Of a DNA stretch of 64,000 bases, positions 10,436-22,012 are shown in pieces (the stretch's first letter is position 1; each line of letters begins with the position of its first letter). The stretch comes from Verrucomicrobiota bacterium (lineage in GTDB: Bacteria; Verrucomicrobiota; Verrucomicrobiia; Opitutales; UBA953): the NCBI GenBank assembly GCA_015061905.1, contig SUVQ01000006.1:99507-163506 (forward strand), written 5' to 3'. The translations under genes and the position numbers were made by a program. The notes under the pieces were generated by a model, which saw only the letters and a list, made by a program, of their open reading frames with translations, was not told the origin of the DNA and searched no databases.

Positions 10436-10485
10436 AAAAAAATTGCTCCGGGAACGCACGATGCGTCGCCGGAGCTTTTGTTTTT
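10436..10485. terminator. Bidirectional terminator between methyltransferase and dnaA
   Basis: GCTCCGG (10445-10451) pairs with CCGGAGC (10469-10475). The stem is flanked by an A-run on the left and TTTTGTTTTT on the right, so it can end transcripts from both convergent genes. One CGGGAACG word overlaps the left arm. Confidence 0.65.
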
Positions 10486-10507
10486 AGACTTACAACAAAT
10501 AAAAACT

Positions 10508-11956
10508 TTACATGCGGTAACCGGAAAGCTGCTTCTTTAGATATTCGACATCGCGCTTGGTTTCCGCGTCGACGTCCATGCGGTCGCGAATGGTTTTTCG
10601 CGCGTGAATTACGGTTCCGTGATCGCGTCCGCCGAATGCGGCACCGATGGCAACGAGTTTCATATCCGTGAGCTCGCCGCAAAGATACATTGCGACCTGG
10701 CGCGCGAACGCAACTTGCGCCGTGCGATCCTTCATTTTCATCTTGGATTCCGGCACTTTGTAATATTCGGCAACGCGGCGCTGAATCGCTTCCACGTCAA
10801 TGCGCTTGGTGTGGTTTTTTACGATTTGGCTCTGAAGCAGGTGTTCCACCGTTTCGAGCGGGAGCGTCGCCGGTTTGCGCACGTTGACAAACGCCGTCAG
10901 CGTGTTCACGGCACCCTCCAAATCGCGAACGCTGTGCGAAATATTTTCCGCCACAAATTCGAGCACGCCGGCGTAGCGGCGATAATCAAAGCGACGGTCG
11001 TCCGCCTTTTGGCGCAAAATCGCAAGGCGGGTTTCAAAGCTCGGTGGCTGAATATCGGCGGAAAGTCCGCTTTGGAAGCGGGAAACAAGGCGATCCTCCA
11101 AACCGACAATGTCGTTCGCCGGGCGGTCGCTGGTCAAAATCACTTGGCTTCGGCGCGTAATCAAATCGTTAAACGCATGGAAAAACGCTTCCTGCATCTG
11201 CCCTTTTCCGCCGAAAAATTGAATATCGTCCACCAAAAGCACGTCCGCTTCGCGGTAACGGCGATGAAACTCGACCGCATTTTTTTCGCGCAAAACCGTG
11301 TTCAAAAAGTCATTCGTGAACGCCTCGCTGGTCACGTAGACAATTTTATAGGGCGGCAAACCTTTCGCCTGACGATCGTCAAAAATCTTGTTGGCAATCG
11401 CGTGCATGAGGTGCGTTTTCCCTACACCCGTCGGACCGAAAAAGAAAATCGGGTTAAATGCGGATTCTTTCGGTTGCATCGCAACATTCATCGCCGCGCT
11501 GAACGCCAAATCGTTTTCCGCACTCGCAACAAAATTCTGGAAAGTGTATCGGCTGTCAATGGACGGCGGGCGCGCCGCCGCTTTAGCCGGAGCCGGACGC
11601 GAAACGGGAACGCTCGGCATCGGAAACAGCGAAGATTCCGTTTCCCGAACACGAAAGTCGGAAACCGGTTCCGCCTGCACTTCTTCGTTCCCGCTCGGCT
11701 CCACAATCCGGAACTCCACCTGCGTTCCCGCCGCGCGGAAAAGTGCCGCCTCGATGTCGTTGCTGTAGTTCTCAATCAGCCAGTAAGTATCGAACGCGGA
11801 AGGTGCAACAAGAGTCATTACGCCGTCTTCGGACTCGCGAATGTGAATATTTTTGATACGGAGGTCAAATTCGTCTACGGAAATGCGTGTGCTGCGGCGC
11901 AATTCTTCCCGTGCCGAGCTCCATATTTCGTGATAATTCATTGTTAAAACGGACAT
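10508..11956 (-). CDS. dnaA: Chromosomal replication initiator protein DnaA
   Basis: This protein of about 482 residues has all DnaA regions: an N-terminal domain, a Pro/Ala-rich linker, and an AAA+ core with Walker A GPTGVGKTHLMHA and Walker B VLLVDDIQFF. The C-terminal DNA-binding domain has the signature GGRDHGTVIHA. It binds 9-bp boxes and melts the origin. Three TTATTCACA boxes lie just upstream (11978, 12255, 12391), which also suggests autoregulation. The start at 11956 is preferred over an internal ATG at 11941; neither has a clear Shine-Dalgarno. gyrB and gyrA lie within 10 kb, as near many origins. Confidence 0.96.
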   Translation of the reverse strand: MSVLTMNYHEIWSSAREELRRSTRISVDEFDLRIKNIHIRESEDGVMTLVAPSAFDTYWLIENYSNDIEAALFRAAGTQVEFRIVEPSGNEEVQAEPVSDFRVRETESSLFPMPSVPVSRPAPAKAAARPPSIDSRYTFQNFVASAENDLAFSAAMNVAMQPKESAFNPIFFFGPTGVGKTHLMHAIANKIFDDRQAKGLPPYKIVYVTSEAFTNDFLNTVLREKNAVEFHRRYREADVLLVDDIQFFGGKGQMQEAFFHAFNDLITRRSQVILTSDRPANDIVGLEDRLVSRFQSGLSADIQPPSFETRLAILRQKADDRRFDYRRYAGVLEFVAENISHSVRDLEGAVNTLTAFVNVRKPATLPLETVEHLLQSQIVKNHTKRIDVEAIQRRVAEYYKVPESKMKMKDRTAQVAFARQVAMYLCGELTDMKLVAIGAAFGGRDHGTVIHARKTIRDRMDVDAETKRDVEYLKKQLSGYRM

Positions 11957-11977
11957 CAAAGTTTCAAGGTTGAGCGG

Positions 11978-11986
11978 TTATTCACA
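11978..11986 (+). promoter_or_regulatory. DnaA box TTATTCACA
   Basis: Exact match to the TTATNCACA consensus, 22 bp upstream of the dnaA start, in a place to autoregulate dnaA. Confidence 0.7.
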
Positions 11987-12254
11987 TTTCGCCGCCAAAG
12001 TAAGCGCCGAGCCGGGAACGCCAAAAAACGGAAAAATCCTTCTTGCCAAACAGGAAAATTTCCTGCATATGCGCGTGTTTTTGCAAGCCGCAATCAGCCT
12101 GCAAACGCGATAAATAAAAGGATTTCGGGTCGGTTTTCATTATTTTTAAGGTTTTCGTTCGAAAGAAGCCTCAAGGAGAAGCTGCCCGCGGCGAAATGTA
12201 GGGGTCAGTCTGTGCATACGGGCGAATTTCCGCAAGGGGAAGTTACAGACAGAG

Positions 12255-12263
12255 TTATTCACA
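12255..12263 (+). promoter_or_regulatory. DnaA box TTATTCACA
   Basis: Exact consensus match in the middle of the dnaA-mazG intergenic region, same orientation as the other two boxes. Confidence 0.7.
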
Positions 12264-12390
12264 AAACCTTGTCGATAAGTTTTTCGGATTCTTGCTTGCC
12301 AAAATTCGTCAAAAACTTTTGTCCGAAAAATCCCCCTATTTATCCGCCATAAACGCTTGTAAAGCTATTTTTAAGAAACTTACTCTCAGA

Positions 12391-12399
12391 TTATTCACA
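12391..12399 (+). promoter_or_regulatory. DnaA box TTATTCACA
   Basis: Exact consensus match bordering the AT-rich tract. A degenerate second box (AAATCCACA) follows 2 bp later. Confidence 0.7.
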
Positions 12400-12537
12400 A
12401 GAAATCCACAAGCGTTCCCGCACAAATCCCACCTTTTTAAGTGCATTTTTTTTAGAAAAAAATAACGGAACCCGATTCTTTTTTCTCCAAGCAAAAATCT
12501 TTGCCTCACGAAAAGGAAAAATTTACCCTAAGCAAAC

Positions 12538-13203
12538 ATGGCTTCCATTGACAATTTGATAGACACCGTTGCCCGATTGCGCGCGCCCGGCGGATGCCCG
12601 TGGGATCGGGAACAGACGCATCGCTCCCTTTGCGGCGGCATGATTGAAGAAGTGGCTGAATTTATCGAAACGGTCGATCTCGACGAAAAACCGCACATGT
12701 GCGAAGAACTCGGCGATTTGCTTCTCCAAGTCGTCATGCATGCACAAATCGCCGCCGAAAACGGAGATTTCACCTTCGATGACGTCGCCGCCGGCGTAAA
12801 CGAAAAAATGATACGCCGTCATCCGCATGTTTTCGGCGATCTTTCACTGAAGGATTCCGCCGCCGTGCTCAAAAAATGGGACGAAATCAAGGCTACGGAA
12901 AAAAACAACAGCACGAAACCGAAAGCCGACGACCTTTTTAAAGACGTTCCCGCCACACTCTCTGCCCTGTTTCGCGCCCGCGAAGTTTGGAAAACCGTCA
13001 CCAAAAAGAATCTCTGCCCCGGCGACACCGCCGACCGCGAGAAAATCGATGCGCTCGCCGCTACGCTCACGGAAGAAAATGCCGGGAACGCGCTTTTTGA
13101 AATTGTCGCCGCCTGCCGGCAAGCGGGAATCGATCCCGAAAACGCCCTGCGCCGTAAAACTCAAGCCGTGCAAGCCGCCTGTCGCGCAAATGCGCGCGCC
13201 TAA
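12538..13203 (+). CDS. mazG: Nucleoside triphosphate pyrophosphohydrolase MazG
   Basis: This 221-residue protein begins with the MazG signature LRAPGGCPWDREQTH. The Mg-binding acidic motif EEVAEF...EELGDLLLQVVMHA follows, as does the RRHPHVFGD motif. It hydrolyses (d)NTPs to monophosphates and cleans nucleotide pools. It is somewhat shorter than E. coli MazG (263). It faces away from dnaA across the origin region and is followed at 9 bp by the YgjP-like gene. Confidence 0.93.
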   Translation: MASIDNLIDTVARLRAPGGCPWDREQTHRSLCGGMIEEVAEFIETVDLDEKPHMCEELGDLLLQVVMHAQIAAENGDFTFDDVAAGVNEKMIRRHPHVFGDLSLKDSAAVLKKWDEIKATEKNNSTKPKADDLFKDVPATLSALFRAREVWKTVTKKNLCPGDTADREKIDALAATLTEENAGNALFEIVAACRQAGIDPENALRRKTQAVQAACRANARA

Positions 13204-13212
13204 ATCGCACCG

Positions 13213-13980
13213 ATGCCGGACGTTTCGTTTGAGGTCTCACTCGGCAGCGCGGGAACGGCAACCGTTGCGTTGACGCGTTCCCGCCGCGCGAAGCGAATGA
13301 CATTACGCGTTCTTCCGGGCGCGAAAATCGTCGTCGTCGTTCCCGAAAATGCGCGCGGGAACGTCGAGTCCAAGGCAAAGGCATTTGCCGAAGAAAACGC
13401 GCTTTGGCTCAAGCGGACACTCAAAAAAAGCCGGAAGCAGGCTCCTCAATCCCGCCGCACGCTTTTTGAATTTTTAAAAGAAAATCCTTCTCTTTCCGCC
13501 TACGGAAAACGCTACACGCTTGAGTTCGGAAGTGCCTCCGTGAAGCCTTTTTACGTTTTCCGGGAAAGTTCCCCGGTATCCGTTTTCTGTTTACGCGCCG
13601 GCAACGAAACCGGCGATGCGGAAACGCTTCTGAGACAGCTCGCGGCAAAGGTTTTGCCGGAACACGCCCGCAATTTGGCGCAACGCGTAGGCATCGGAAT
13701 CGGAAAAATTTCCGTGCGCGCGCAACGTTCCCGTTGGGGCTCCTGCACGGCATTCGGCGATTTATCCTTGAATTGGCGCCTTGTGTTGCTCCCGCCGGAG
13801 CTGCAGGAACACGTTATTTTGCACGAGCTGGCGCACCGCGTTCACATGGATCACTCCGGCGAATTTTGGGATTTGCTCAATACGTGGGATCCGAAAACGG
13901 GAACGCACGATCGGGAGCTCTCCAAAATCTGGTCGCCGCTCATTTTCTCCGTTTCCGACGCCGAAGAAAACGACAGCTAA
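13213..13980 (+). CDS. YgjP/M48-type zinc metalloprotease-like protein
   Basis: This 255-residue protein belongs to the YgjP (DUF45) metallopeptidase-like family. The zinc motif HELAH is in VILHELAHRVHMDHS, with another likely ligand in the following HS-GEFW segment. The family hallmark WGSCTAFGDLSLNWRL precedes it. It is cytosolic with no signal peptide. It is often found near restriction or DNA-repair genes but its physiological role is unknown. It starts 9 bp after mazG, so it is probably co-transcribed. Confidence 0.82.
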   Translation: MPDVSFEVSLGSAGTATVALTRSRRAKRMTLRVLPGAKIVVVVPENARGNVESKAKAFAEENALWLKRTLKKSRKQAPQSRRTLFEFLKENPSLSAYGKRYTLEFGSASVKPFYVFRESSPVSVFCLRAGNETGDAETLLRQLAAKVLPEHARNLAQRVGIGIGKISVRAQRSRWGSCTAFGDLSLNWRLVLLPPELQEHVILHELAHRVHMDHSGEFWDLLNTWDPKTGTHDRELSKIWSPLIFSVSDAEENDS

Positions 13981-14078
13981 CCACCGTTTTGAAAAAGGCG
14001 GGAACGAAATCGGTCCTGCCCTCGCCGCGAAAATCGGGCTTCCTGAGGGAACGCCTATTCTCCTTAAAAAAATCCGCG

Positions 14079-14160
14079 TTCTCCGCAAGTGCGGAGAAAA
14101 CAGCGCATCTTCTCCGCAAATTTGCGGAGAAAAACATTGATTTACTCCGCAAGCTCTGAA
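14079..14160. promoter_or_regulatory. Array of palindromic operators upstream of the Fic gene
   Basis: Two perfect palindromes lie in tandem: TTCTCCGCA-AG-TGCGGAGAA (14079-14098) and TTCTCCGCAAA/TTTGCGGAGAA (14110-14131). A third, imperfect copy (ACTCCGCAAGCTCTGAA) begins about 14144. Starts are about 31-32 bp apart, close to three helical turns, so all would face the same side. They end about 35 bp before the Fic start, as operators for a dimeric repressor would. They lack the T-run expected of a terminator. Confidence 0.65.
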
Positions 14161-14194
14161 AAAATCCGTGGTTAAAAACGGGGAGAAAAACAGT

Positions 14195-15289
14195 ATGGCT
14201 TACATTTATCAGCATGAAGATTGGCCGCATTTTGTTTGGGACAAAGCGCGCCTGCAACCGCTGTTGGCGAAAGCGGAGTTCACGCGCGGAATGTTGCTCG
14301 GGCGCATGCAGGCAATCGGTTTTAATTTAAAAGGTGAAGCGACGCTTGATGCGCTTTCCCGCGAAATCATAAAATCCTCGGAAATCGAAGGCGAATTGCT
14401 GAACCGGGAGCAAGTGCGCTCTTCCGTCGCGCGCCGCCTGAACCTCAATTTCAAAGGGCAAACAGCATCGAGCCGCTACGTGAACGGCGTAACGGAAATG
14501 ATGCTTGATGCCACGCGCAATTACGAAAATCCGCTGACGCGGGACCGCCTGTTTTCGTGGCACGCCGCACTGTTCCCGACCGGATTCAGCGGCATTCACA
14601 AAATCGATGTCGGAGCATTCCGTTCCGACAAAGACGGACGCATGCAAGTCGTTTCTTCCCGCCGCAATCGTGAAATCGTTCACTTTGAAGCACCGGAAGC
14701 AAAGCAACTCGGCAAACTCGTTCCCGCGTTTTTAAAATGGGCGAACAAGGCACCGCGCGACATTGTTTCCGCCGCAATCGCGCATTTGTGGTTCGTTACG
14801 CTCCACCCGTTTGACGACGGGAACGGACGCATCACGCGCACCGTCACGGAATGGATGCTTGCGCGGGCGGACAACTCGGAATTTCGTTTTTACAGCTTGT
14901 CGTCGCGCATCCTTGATGCCCGCAAGGAGTATTACGACGTTCTTGAGAAAACCCAATGCGGAAGCTTGGACATCACCGACTGGCTCGAGTGGTTCACGGG
15001 AACGCTGAAAAAATCGCTTGAAGACGCGCTGACGCAAACGGAATTTGTTTTCCGCAAATCAAAATTCTGGCAGGAGCACGAGCACCTTGAATTTTCGGCA
15101 CATCAGCAGAAAATCCTGAATCGGCTTTTCGACGGTTTTGAAGGTAAGCTGACTTCCGCCAAGTGGGCGAAAATCTGCAAATGCTCGCAAGACACGGCGA
15201 GCCGCGCCATTGCGGATTTGATTTCTAAAGGCATACTCCGCAAGGAAGGCTCGGGAAGAGCCACGCATTATTGCTTAAACGTAGAGTAA
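14195..15289 (+). CDS. Fic family protein with C-terminal winged-helix-like domain
   Basis: This 364-residue protein has an N-terminal DUF4172-type region (DWPHFVWD). A candidate inhibitory helix motif SSEIEGE, class II type, lies N-terminal to the Fic core. The intact active motif is HPFDDGNGRITR, so AMPylation of a target hydroxyl is likely. The last 80 residues look like a winged helix (ICKCSQDTASRAIADLISKG), suggesting DNA binding. ATG 14195 is preferred over a GTG at 14168 because GGGGAG sits 9 bp before it. The palindrome array upstream is the obvious autoregulation target. Confidence 0.9.
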   Translation: MAYIYQHEDWPHFVWDKARLQPLLAKAEFTRGMLLGRMQAIGFNLKGEATLDALSREIIKSSEIEGELLNREQVRSSVARRLNLNFKGQTASSRYVNGVTEMMLDATRNYENPLTRDRLFSWHAALFPTGFSGIHKIDVGAFRSDKDGRMQVVSSRRNREIVHFEAPEAKQLGKLVPAFLKWANKAPRDIVSAAIAHLWFVTLHPFDDGNGRITRTVTEWMLARADNSEFRFYSLSSRILDARKEYYDVLEKTQCGSLDITDWLEWFTGTLKKSLEDALTQTEFVFRKSKFWQEHEHLEFSAHQQKILNRLFDGFEGKLTSAKWAKICKCSQDTASRAIADLISKGILRKEGSGRATHYCLNVE

Positions 15290-15320
15290 ACAGCGGGAAC
15301 GCCCGAGGCTTTGACACTCA

Positions 15321-15360
15321 AAAAAATAATCCGCAGAAGACAAGCTGCGGATTATTTTTT
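15321..15360. terminator. Bidirectional terminator between Fic gene and gyrA
   Basis: AAAAAATAATCCGCAG (15321-15336) pairs perfectly with CTGCGGATTATTTTTT (15345-15360). The A-run and T-run allow it to end both convergent transcripts. Confidence 0.85.
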
Positions 15361-15390
15361 CGAATTTCGCTTTTGCGAAAATTTTACAGA

Positions 15391-17856
15391 CTACGCCGAA
15401 AGCGTCAGCGGAGATTCGCCCTCGTCGTCGCCGGTGATGACTTTGCAAATGCCGATGACTTCTTCGCCCGCCTTGGTGTCGATGTCCATGAGCTTGACGC
15501 CTTGCGCGGCGCGCCCCGTGCGGCGAATGCCTTTGACCGGCATACGAATTGCCTGTCCGCCCTTTGTCAGAAGCATCACTTGGTCGGAATCGAGCACGCT
15601 GAGCGCTCCCGCGACGCCGGATTTATTCTTGATGCCGATGACACCGACGCCGCCGCGATTCTGCTTGCGGAAGACTTCTCCTTCTTCGTCGTCATACTGC
15701 GTGCGCTTGCCGATACCGTTTTTCCCGGCAATGAGAAGCGTGCACGCGGGATCGACGACTTCCATCGCGACGACGGAATCGCCTTCGCGGAGCTTCATGC
15801 CCGTCACACCGGCGGCGGAACGCCCGAGGTTGCGCGCGTCGGTTTCGTCGAAGCGAATCGTCATCCCGTTTTCCGTAATGAGAATGACTTGGTCGTTCCC
15901 GTTGGTGAGTTTGACGGAGATGAGGTCGTCGCCTTCGCGCAGGTTGATCGCGATAATGCCGCGGCGGTTGCAATTCTTGTATTCGGAAAGCGTCGTTTTC
16001 TTAACCACACCGTTTTTCGTGCAGAAGAAGACGTTTTTCGTATCGGTAAATTCCGGAATGCAAAGGAGCGTCGCGAGTTTTTCGCCGTCCTGCATTTCGA
16101 TGACGTTCGCGATGGAGCGTCCTTTCGAGGTGCGGGAACCTTCGGGAATTTCGTAGGCTTTCTGAACGTAAACGCGACCTTTGTTCGTAAAGAACATGAT
16201 CGTGTCGTGCGTTTTCGCGGAGAAAAGATATTCGATGAAATCTTCGTTGTGCGTTTCCGAGCCGATGAGTCCCTTGCCGCCGCGTTTCTGCGTGCGGTAA
16301 AGATCAAGCGAGGTGCGCTTGATAAATCCTTCGTGCGAAACGGAAATCATGCAGCCTTCGTTCGGGATCACGTCTTCGGGGCGGAATTCGCCTTCGGCGG
16401 GACGGATTTCCGTTTTGCGCGGGGACGCGTATTTTTCGCCCATTTCGCGCAGTTCCGATTTTACGAGCCCCAGGAGTTTCTTTTCGTTAGAAAGAATTTC
16501 GCGGCATTCGTCAATGAAGCCCATAAGCTCGATGTATTCGGCTTCGATTTTGTCGATTTCCAAGCCGGTGAGCTGATACAGGCGCATGTCGAGAATCGCT
16601 TTGACTTGAATTTCGGACAAACCGTATTTCGCCATGAGGCGTTGCGCCGCTTCGTCGCGATCTTTCGACGAACGAATGATTTTCACGAAATCATCGCAGA
16701 AACGATACGCAATTTTAAAGCCTTCGAGAATATGCGCGCGCGCTTCGGCTTTGCGCAGGCGGAACTTCGTGCGGCGCGTAATCACGTCGCGGCGGTGCTC
16801 GATGAAGCATTCGAGCATTTCGCGAATGTTCATCTGCTTCGGGCGCGTGTGGTCGAGCGCGAGCAAAATCGCACCGAACGACGACTCGAGCGCCGTGTGT
16901 TTGTAAAGCTTGTTCATCACGACGCGTTCGGACTCGCCGCGCTTAAGCTCGATGACGATGCGCGTGTTCGCGTCGGATTCGTTACGCAGGTCGCGCACTT
17001 CCGTGAGCACTTTGTCCGTAACAAGTTCGGCAATGCGTTTGACGAGGGCTTCGCGGTTGACGTTGTAAGGAATTTCCGTGATGACGATTTGTTCGAAGCC
17101 GTTTTTTACTTCTTCGATGTGCGCGGTCCCGCGGACTTTCACGATCCCGCGCCCGGTGCGCAGATATTGCTTAATGCCATCGGTCCCGCAGATGTAGCCG
17201 CCGGTCGGGAAGTCCGGACCTTTGATGATTTCTTCGATTTCGTCGAAAGAAAGCATCGGATTATCAATGAGGCGGCAGCAAACTTCGACGAGTTCGCCGA
17301 GATTGTGCGGCGGAATATTCGTCGCCATGCCGACGGCGATCCCGGTCGAACCGTTTAAGAGCAAGTTCGGGAGCGCGCTCGGGAGCACGCTCGGCTCCGT
17401 CGTCGATTCCTTGTAGTTCGGTTGAAAATCAACGGTGTCTTCATCGATATCGCGCAACAAATCTTCGGAAAGTTCCTGCAGGCGGCACTCAGTGTAACGG
17501 TAAGCCGCCGCAGAGTCGCCTTCGATTGAGCCGAAGTTGCCCTGCCCGTCCACGAGCGGATAGCGCATGACCCAATCCTGCGTAAGGCGCACGAGCGTAT
17601 CGTAAACGGAGCTGTCGCCGTGCGGGTGGTAGTTTTTCAAAACTTCCCCGACAACGCCCGCGCATTTGTCGTAAGCCGTGTTGTGGCGCAGACCTTCCCG
17701 CAACATCGCGTAAAGCACGCGGCGTTGCACGGGTTTCAAGCCGTCACGGGCATCCGGGAGCGCACGGGAAACAATAACCGACATCGAGTAATCGATGTAA
17801 GCGGTCTGCATGATGTCCGTAATATTAGTCGGAGAAAGACGTTCGGTTGTATCCAT
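15391..17856 (-). CDS. gyrA: DNA gyrase subunit A
   Basis: This 821-residue protein carries the active-site tyrosine in AYRYTECRL. The quinolone-determining stretch HPHGDSSVYDTL keeps Ser and Asp at the positions equal to E. coli 83 and 87. A GyrA-box-like motif QKRGGKGL opens the C-terminal beta-pinwheel. It acts with GyrB to introduce negative supercoils. It lies 42 bp downstream of gyrB on the same strand, an operon. It contains only one CGGGAACG word in about 2.5 kb, the sparsest long gene in the window. Confidence 0.97.
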   Translation of the reverse strand: MDTTERLSPTNITDIMQTAYIDYSMSVIVSRALPDARDGLKPVQRRVLYAMLREGLRHNTAYDKCAGVVGEVLKNYHPHGDSSVYDTLVRLTQDWVMRYPLVDGQGNFGSIEGDSAAAYRYTECRLQELSEDLLRDIDEDTVDFQPNYKESTTEPSVLPSALPNLLLNGSTGIAVGMATNIPPHNLGELVEVCCRLIDNPMLSFDEIEEIIKGPDFPTGGYICGTDGIKQYLRTGRGIVKVRGTAHIEEVKNGFEQIVITEIPYNVNREALVKRIAELVTDKVLTEVRDLRNESDANTRIVIELKRGESERVVMNKLYKHTALESSFGAILLALDHTRPKQMNIREMLECFIEHRRDVITRRTKFRLRKAEARAHILEGFKIAYRFCDDFVKIIRSSKDRDEAAQRLMAKYGLSEIQVKAILDMRLYQLTGLEIDKIEAEYIELMGFIDECREILSNEKKLLGLVKSELREMGEKYASPRKTEIRPAEGEFRPEDVIPNEGCMISVSHEGFIKRTSLDLYRTQKRGGKGLIGSETHNEDFIEYLFSAKTHDTIMFFTNKGRVYVQKAYEIPEGSRTSKGRSIANVIEMQDGEKLATLLCIPEFTDTKNVFFCTKNGVVKKTTLSEYKNCNRRGIIAINLREGDDLISVKLTNGNDQVILITENGMTIRFDETDARNLGRSAAGVTGMKLREGDSVVAMEVVDPACTLLIAGKNGIGKRTQYDDEEGEVFRKQNRGGVGVIGIKNKSGVAGALSVLDSDQVMLLTKGGQAIRMPVKGIRRTGRAAQGVKLMDIDTKAGEEVIGICKVITGDDEGESPLTLSA

Positions 17857-17898
17857 TTATTTTTTACAAATTTTAAAATTAAAACTTCGCGGGAACGC

Positions 17899-20478
<2,580 letters not shown>

Positions 20479-20592
20479 TCAAAAATATAAAGCGGATATT
20501 TTGTCATTCCCTAAAAAATTCCGCAAACCTTATTTATAATAATCACGCGCACGCGTGAAACCGAAACGGTAGCTTTTAAGCTTTTTCGGGAC

Positions 20593-21804
20593 TCAGCGAA
20601 AAATTTTTCGACGAATCCAAAACCACACTGCCAAACACAGGCAAACCGCCGCACTCAGCCCCAAGCTCGGAATAAGTCCGGCGGCTTCGTTCACGGCACC
20701 CAAAAGCAAGGTGCCAAACGGGAACGTTCCCGTAAACGCCATCGTGTAGAGGCTTATAACGCGTCCGCGAAAACGCTCGCTCAGGTTCATCTGAACCAAT
20801 GTGTTCGAAGATGCGCCCACAAGCACGCTCCCGAATCCGGCGGTAAAAAGCATCAGGAAAAACAGCCACAGCGGCGGCACCAGCGAAATAATAATCAGCG
20901 ATGTGCCGACAATTGCGTTCCCGACAATCAGAAAACGCGGCAAAAGGCGTCGCCGTTTCAAGAATGCGATGAGCAACGCCGCAAGAATCGCTCCGACGCC
21001 CGTTACCGTCAGCATACGCCCGTAGAGCTCCGGCGTTCCCGCGTAAATTTTGTCCGCAAACATCGGAAGCAAAACCGTGTAGCTGAAACCGAAGGTGCTC
21101 AACAAGGCGATTCCGCAAATCACGGTTCTTAAAACGGGAACGGAGAATGTGTAGCGAATCCCCTCCAAAAGCGAACACAACGGACCGCAATTCGCGCCCT
21201 GCGGCACGGGGGTTGCGTCAAAGCGCATTGCCGCGAGCAGGAAAATCGTCGGAATCATCAACACCGTATCCAAAGCAAAGCAACAAGCCGCGCCCCAGAG
21301 CGCATAGACTTCTCCGGCGATTGCCGGGGCGACGATGCGAGCGAAATTAAACAAGGTGGAATTTAGCCCTATCGCCTGCGGCAAATCCCGTTTGTCATCA
21401 ATAAATTTCGCGATGAGCGATTGCCTTGTCGGAATTTCCACCGCACCGACCAAGCCGCGCACGAAACACAGCGTCATCAAAATCCAAACCGCGTTCCCGT
21501 CAAAGAGTTGGAAAAACATCAGCCCGGCGGCGGACGCCAACGCGCCGAACTGCACGGCGAGCAGCATTGTGCGCCGATTCACGCGGTCAATCATCACTCC
21601 GGCAACCGGCGTGACGAAGAAGTGAGAAACTTGGCTCAAAAACATTGCCAAGCCGGACATTGCAGTCGAATTTGTCAGCGCATAAACAAGCCAACCGATT
21701 GCCGTTTGCGTCATCCAACTTCCCGTCAGCGAAATGGCATGCCCCGAATAAAACAGTCTGTAATTTCGGGAACGAAACGGTGCCAATGCGTCGGGGATTT
21801 TCAT
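20593..21804 (-). CDS. MFS exporter (MFS_3 / EntS-like)
   Basis: This 403-residue protein has about 12 membrane helices and the opening FRSRNYRLFYSGHAIS plus VMIDRVNRRTML. The second is the loop 2-3 motif typical of the MFS_3 group, which contains enterobactin exporter EntS and macrolide exporters. Substrate is unknown. The gene contains a perfect 16-bp palindrome made of two CGGGAACG words sharing their ends (20718-20733). It lies downstream of the oadA terminator. Confidence 0.8.
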   Translation of the reverse strand: MKIPDALAPFRSRNYRLFYSGHAISLTGSWMTQTAIGWLVYALTNSTAMSGLAMFLSQVSHFFVTPVAGVMIDRVNRRTMLLAVQFGALASAAGLMFFQLFDGNAVWILMTLCFVRGLVGAVEIPTRQSLIAKFIDDKRDLPQAIGLNSTLFNFARIVAPAIAGEVYALWGAACCFALDTVLMIPTIFLLAAMRFDATPVPQGANCGPLCSLLEGIRYTFSVPVLRTVICGIALLSTFGFSYTVLLPMFADKIYAGTPELYGRMLTVTGVGAILAALLIAFLKRRRLLPRFLIVGNAIVGTSLIIISLVPPLWLFFLMLFTAGFGSVLVGASSNTLVQMNLSERFRGRVISLYTMAFTGTFPFGTLLLGAVNEAAGLIPSLGLSAAVCLCLAVWFWIRRKIFR

Positions 21805-21941
21805 TATCGCGCGCCGTTTTACGCCCGTTCTTGCGGGAACGCAAATATTTTATTGAAAACGCCGCGACTTCCGAAGCTTAGCGCGGAGACGCGAGATTTT
21901 TTGCCTTCCGCACACAATTTTCCGGAACAAAAAGCCCGAAC

Positions 21942-21992
21942 AAAAAAGCGTTCCCGCAGCGGCAAGAGCCGATTCCGCGGGAACGCTTTTTT
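21942..21992 (-). terminator. Terminator built from inverted CGGGAACG pair (end of oadA)
   Basis: AAAAAAGCGTTCCCGC (21942-21957) pairs with GCGGGAACGCTTTTTT (21977-21992), 16 bp perfect, around a 19-nt loop. Both arms are whole copies of the dispersed word. It lies 20 bp past the oadA stop and can work in both directions. Confidence 0.9.
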
Positions 21993-22012
21993 AGAGAAGA
22001 AAACGTCGAAAA

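Larger units (their letters stand above)
11957..12537. other. Probable replication origin region (oriC) between dnaA and mazG
   Basis: This 581-bp gene-free stretch lies next to dnaA. It contains three perfect DnaA boxes in one orientation, and a one-mismatch box on the other strand (TGTGCATAC, 12211-12219). An AT-rich tract from about 12427 to 12490 (cacctttttaag... ttttttttagaaaaaaataa) could be the unwinding element. Promoters for the divergent dnaA and mazG must also lie here. Two copies of CGGGAACG are present (about 12016 and 12413). A GC-skew plot of the chromosome would decide. Confidence 0.65.
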
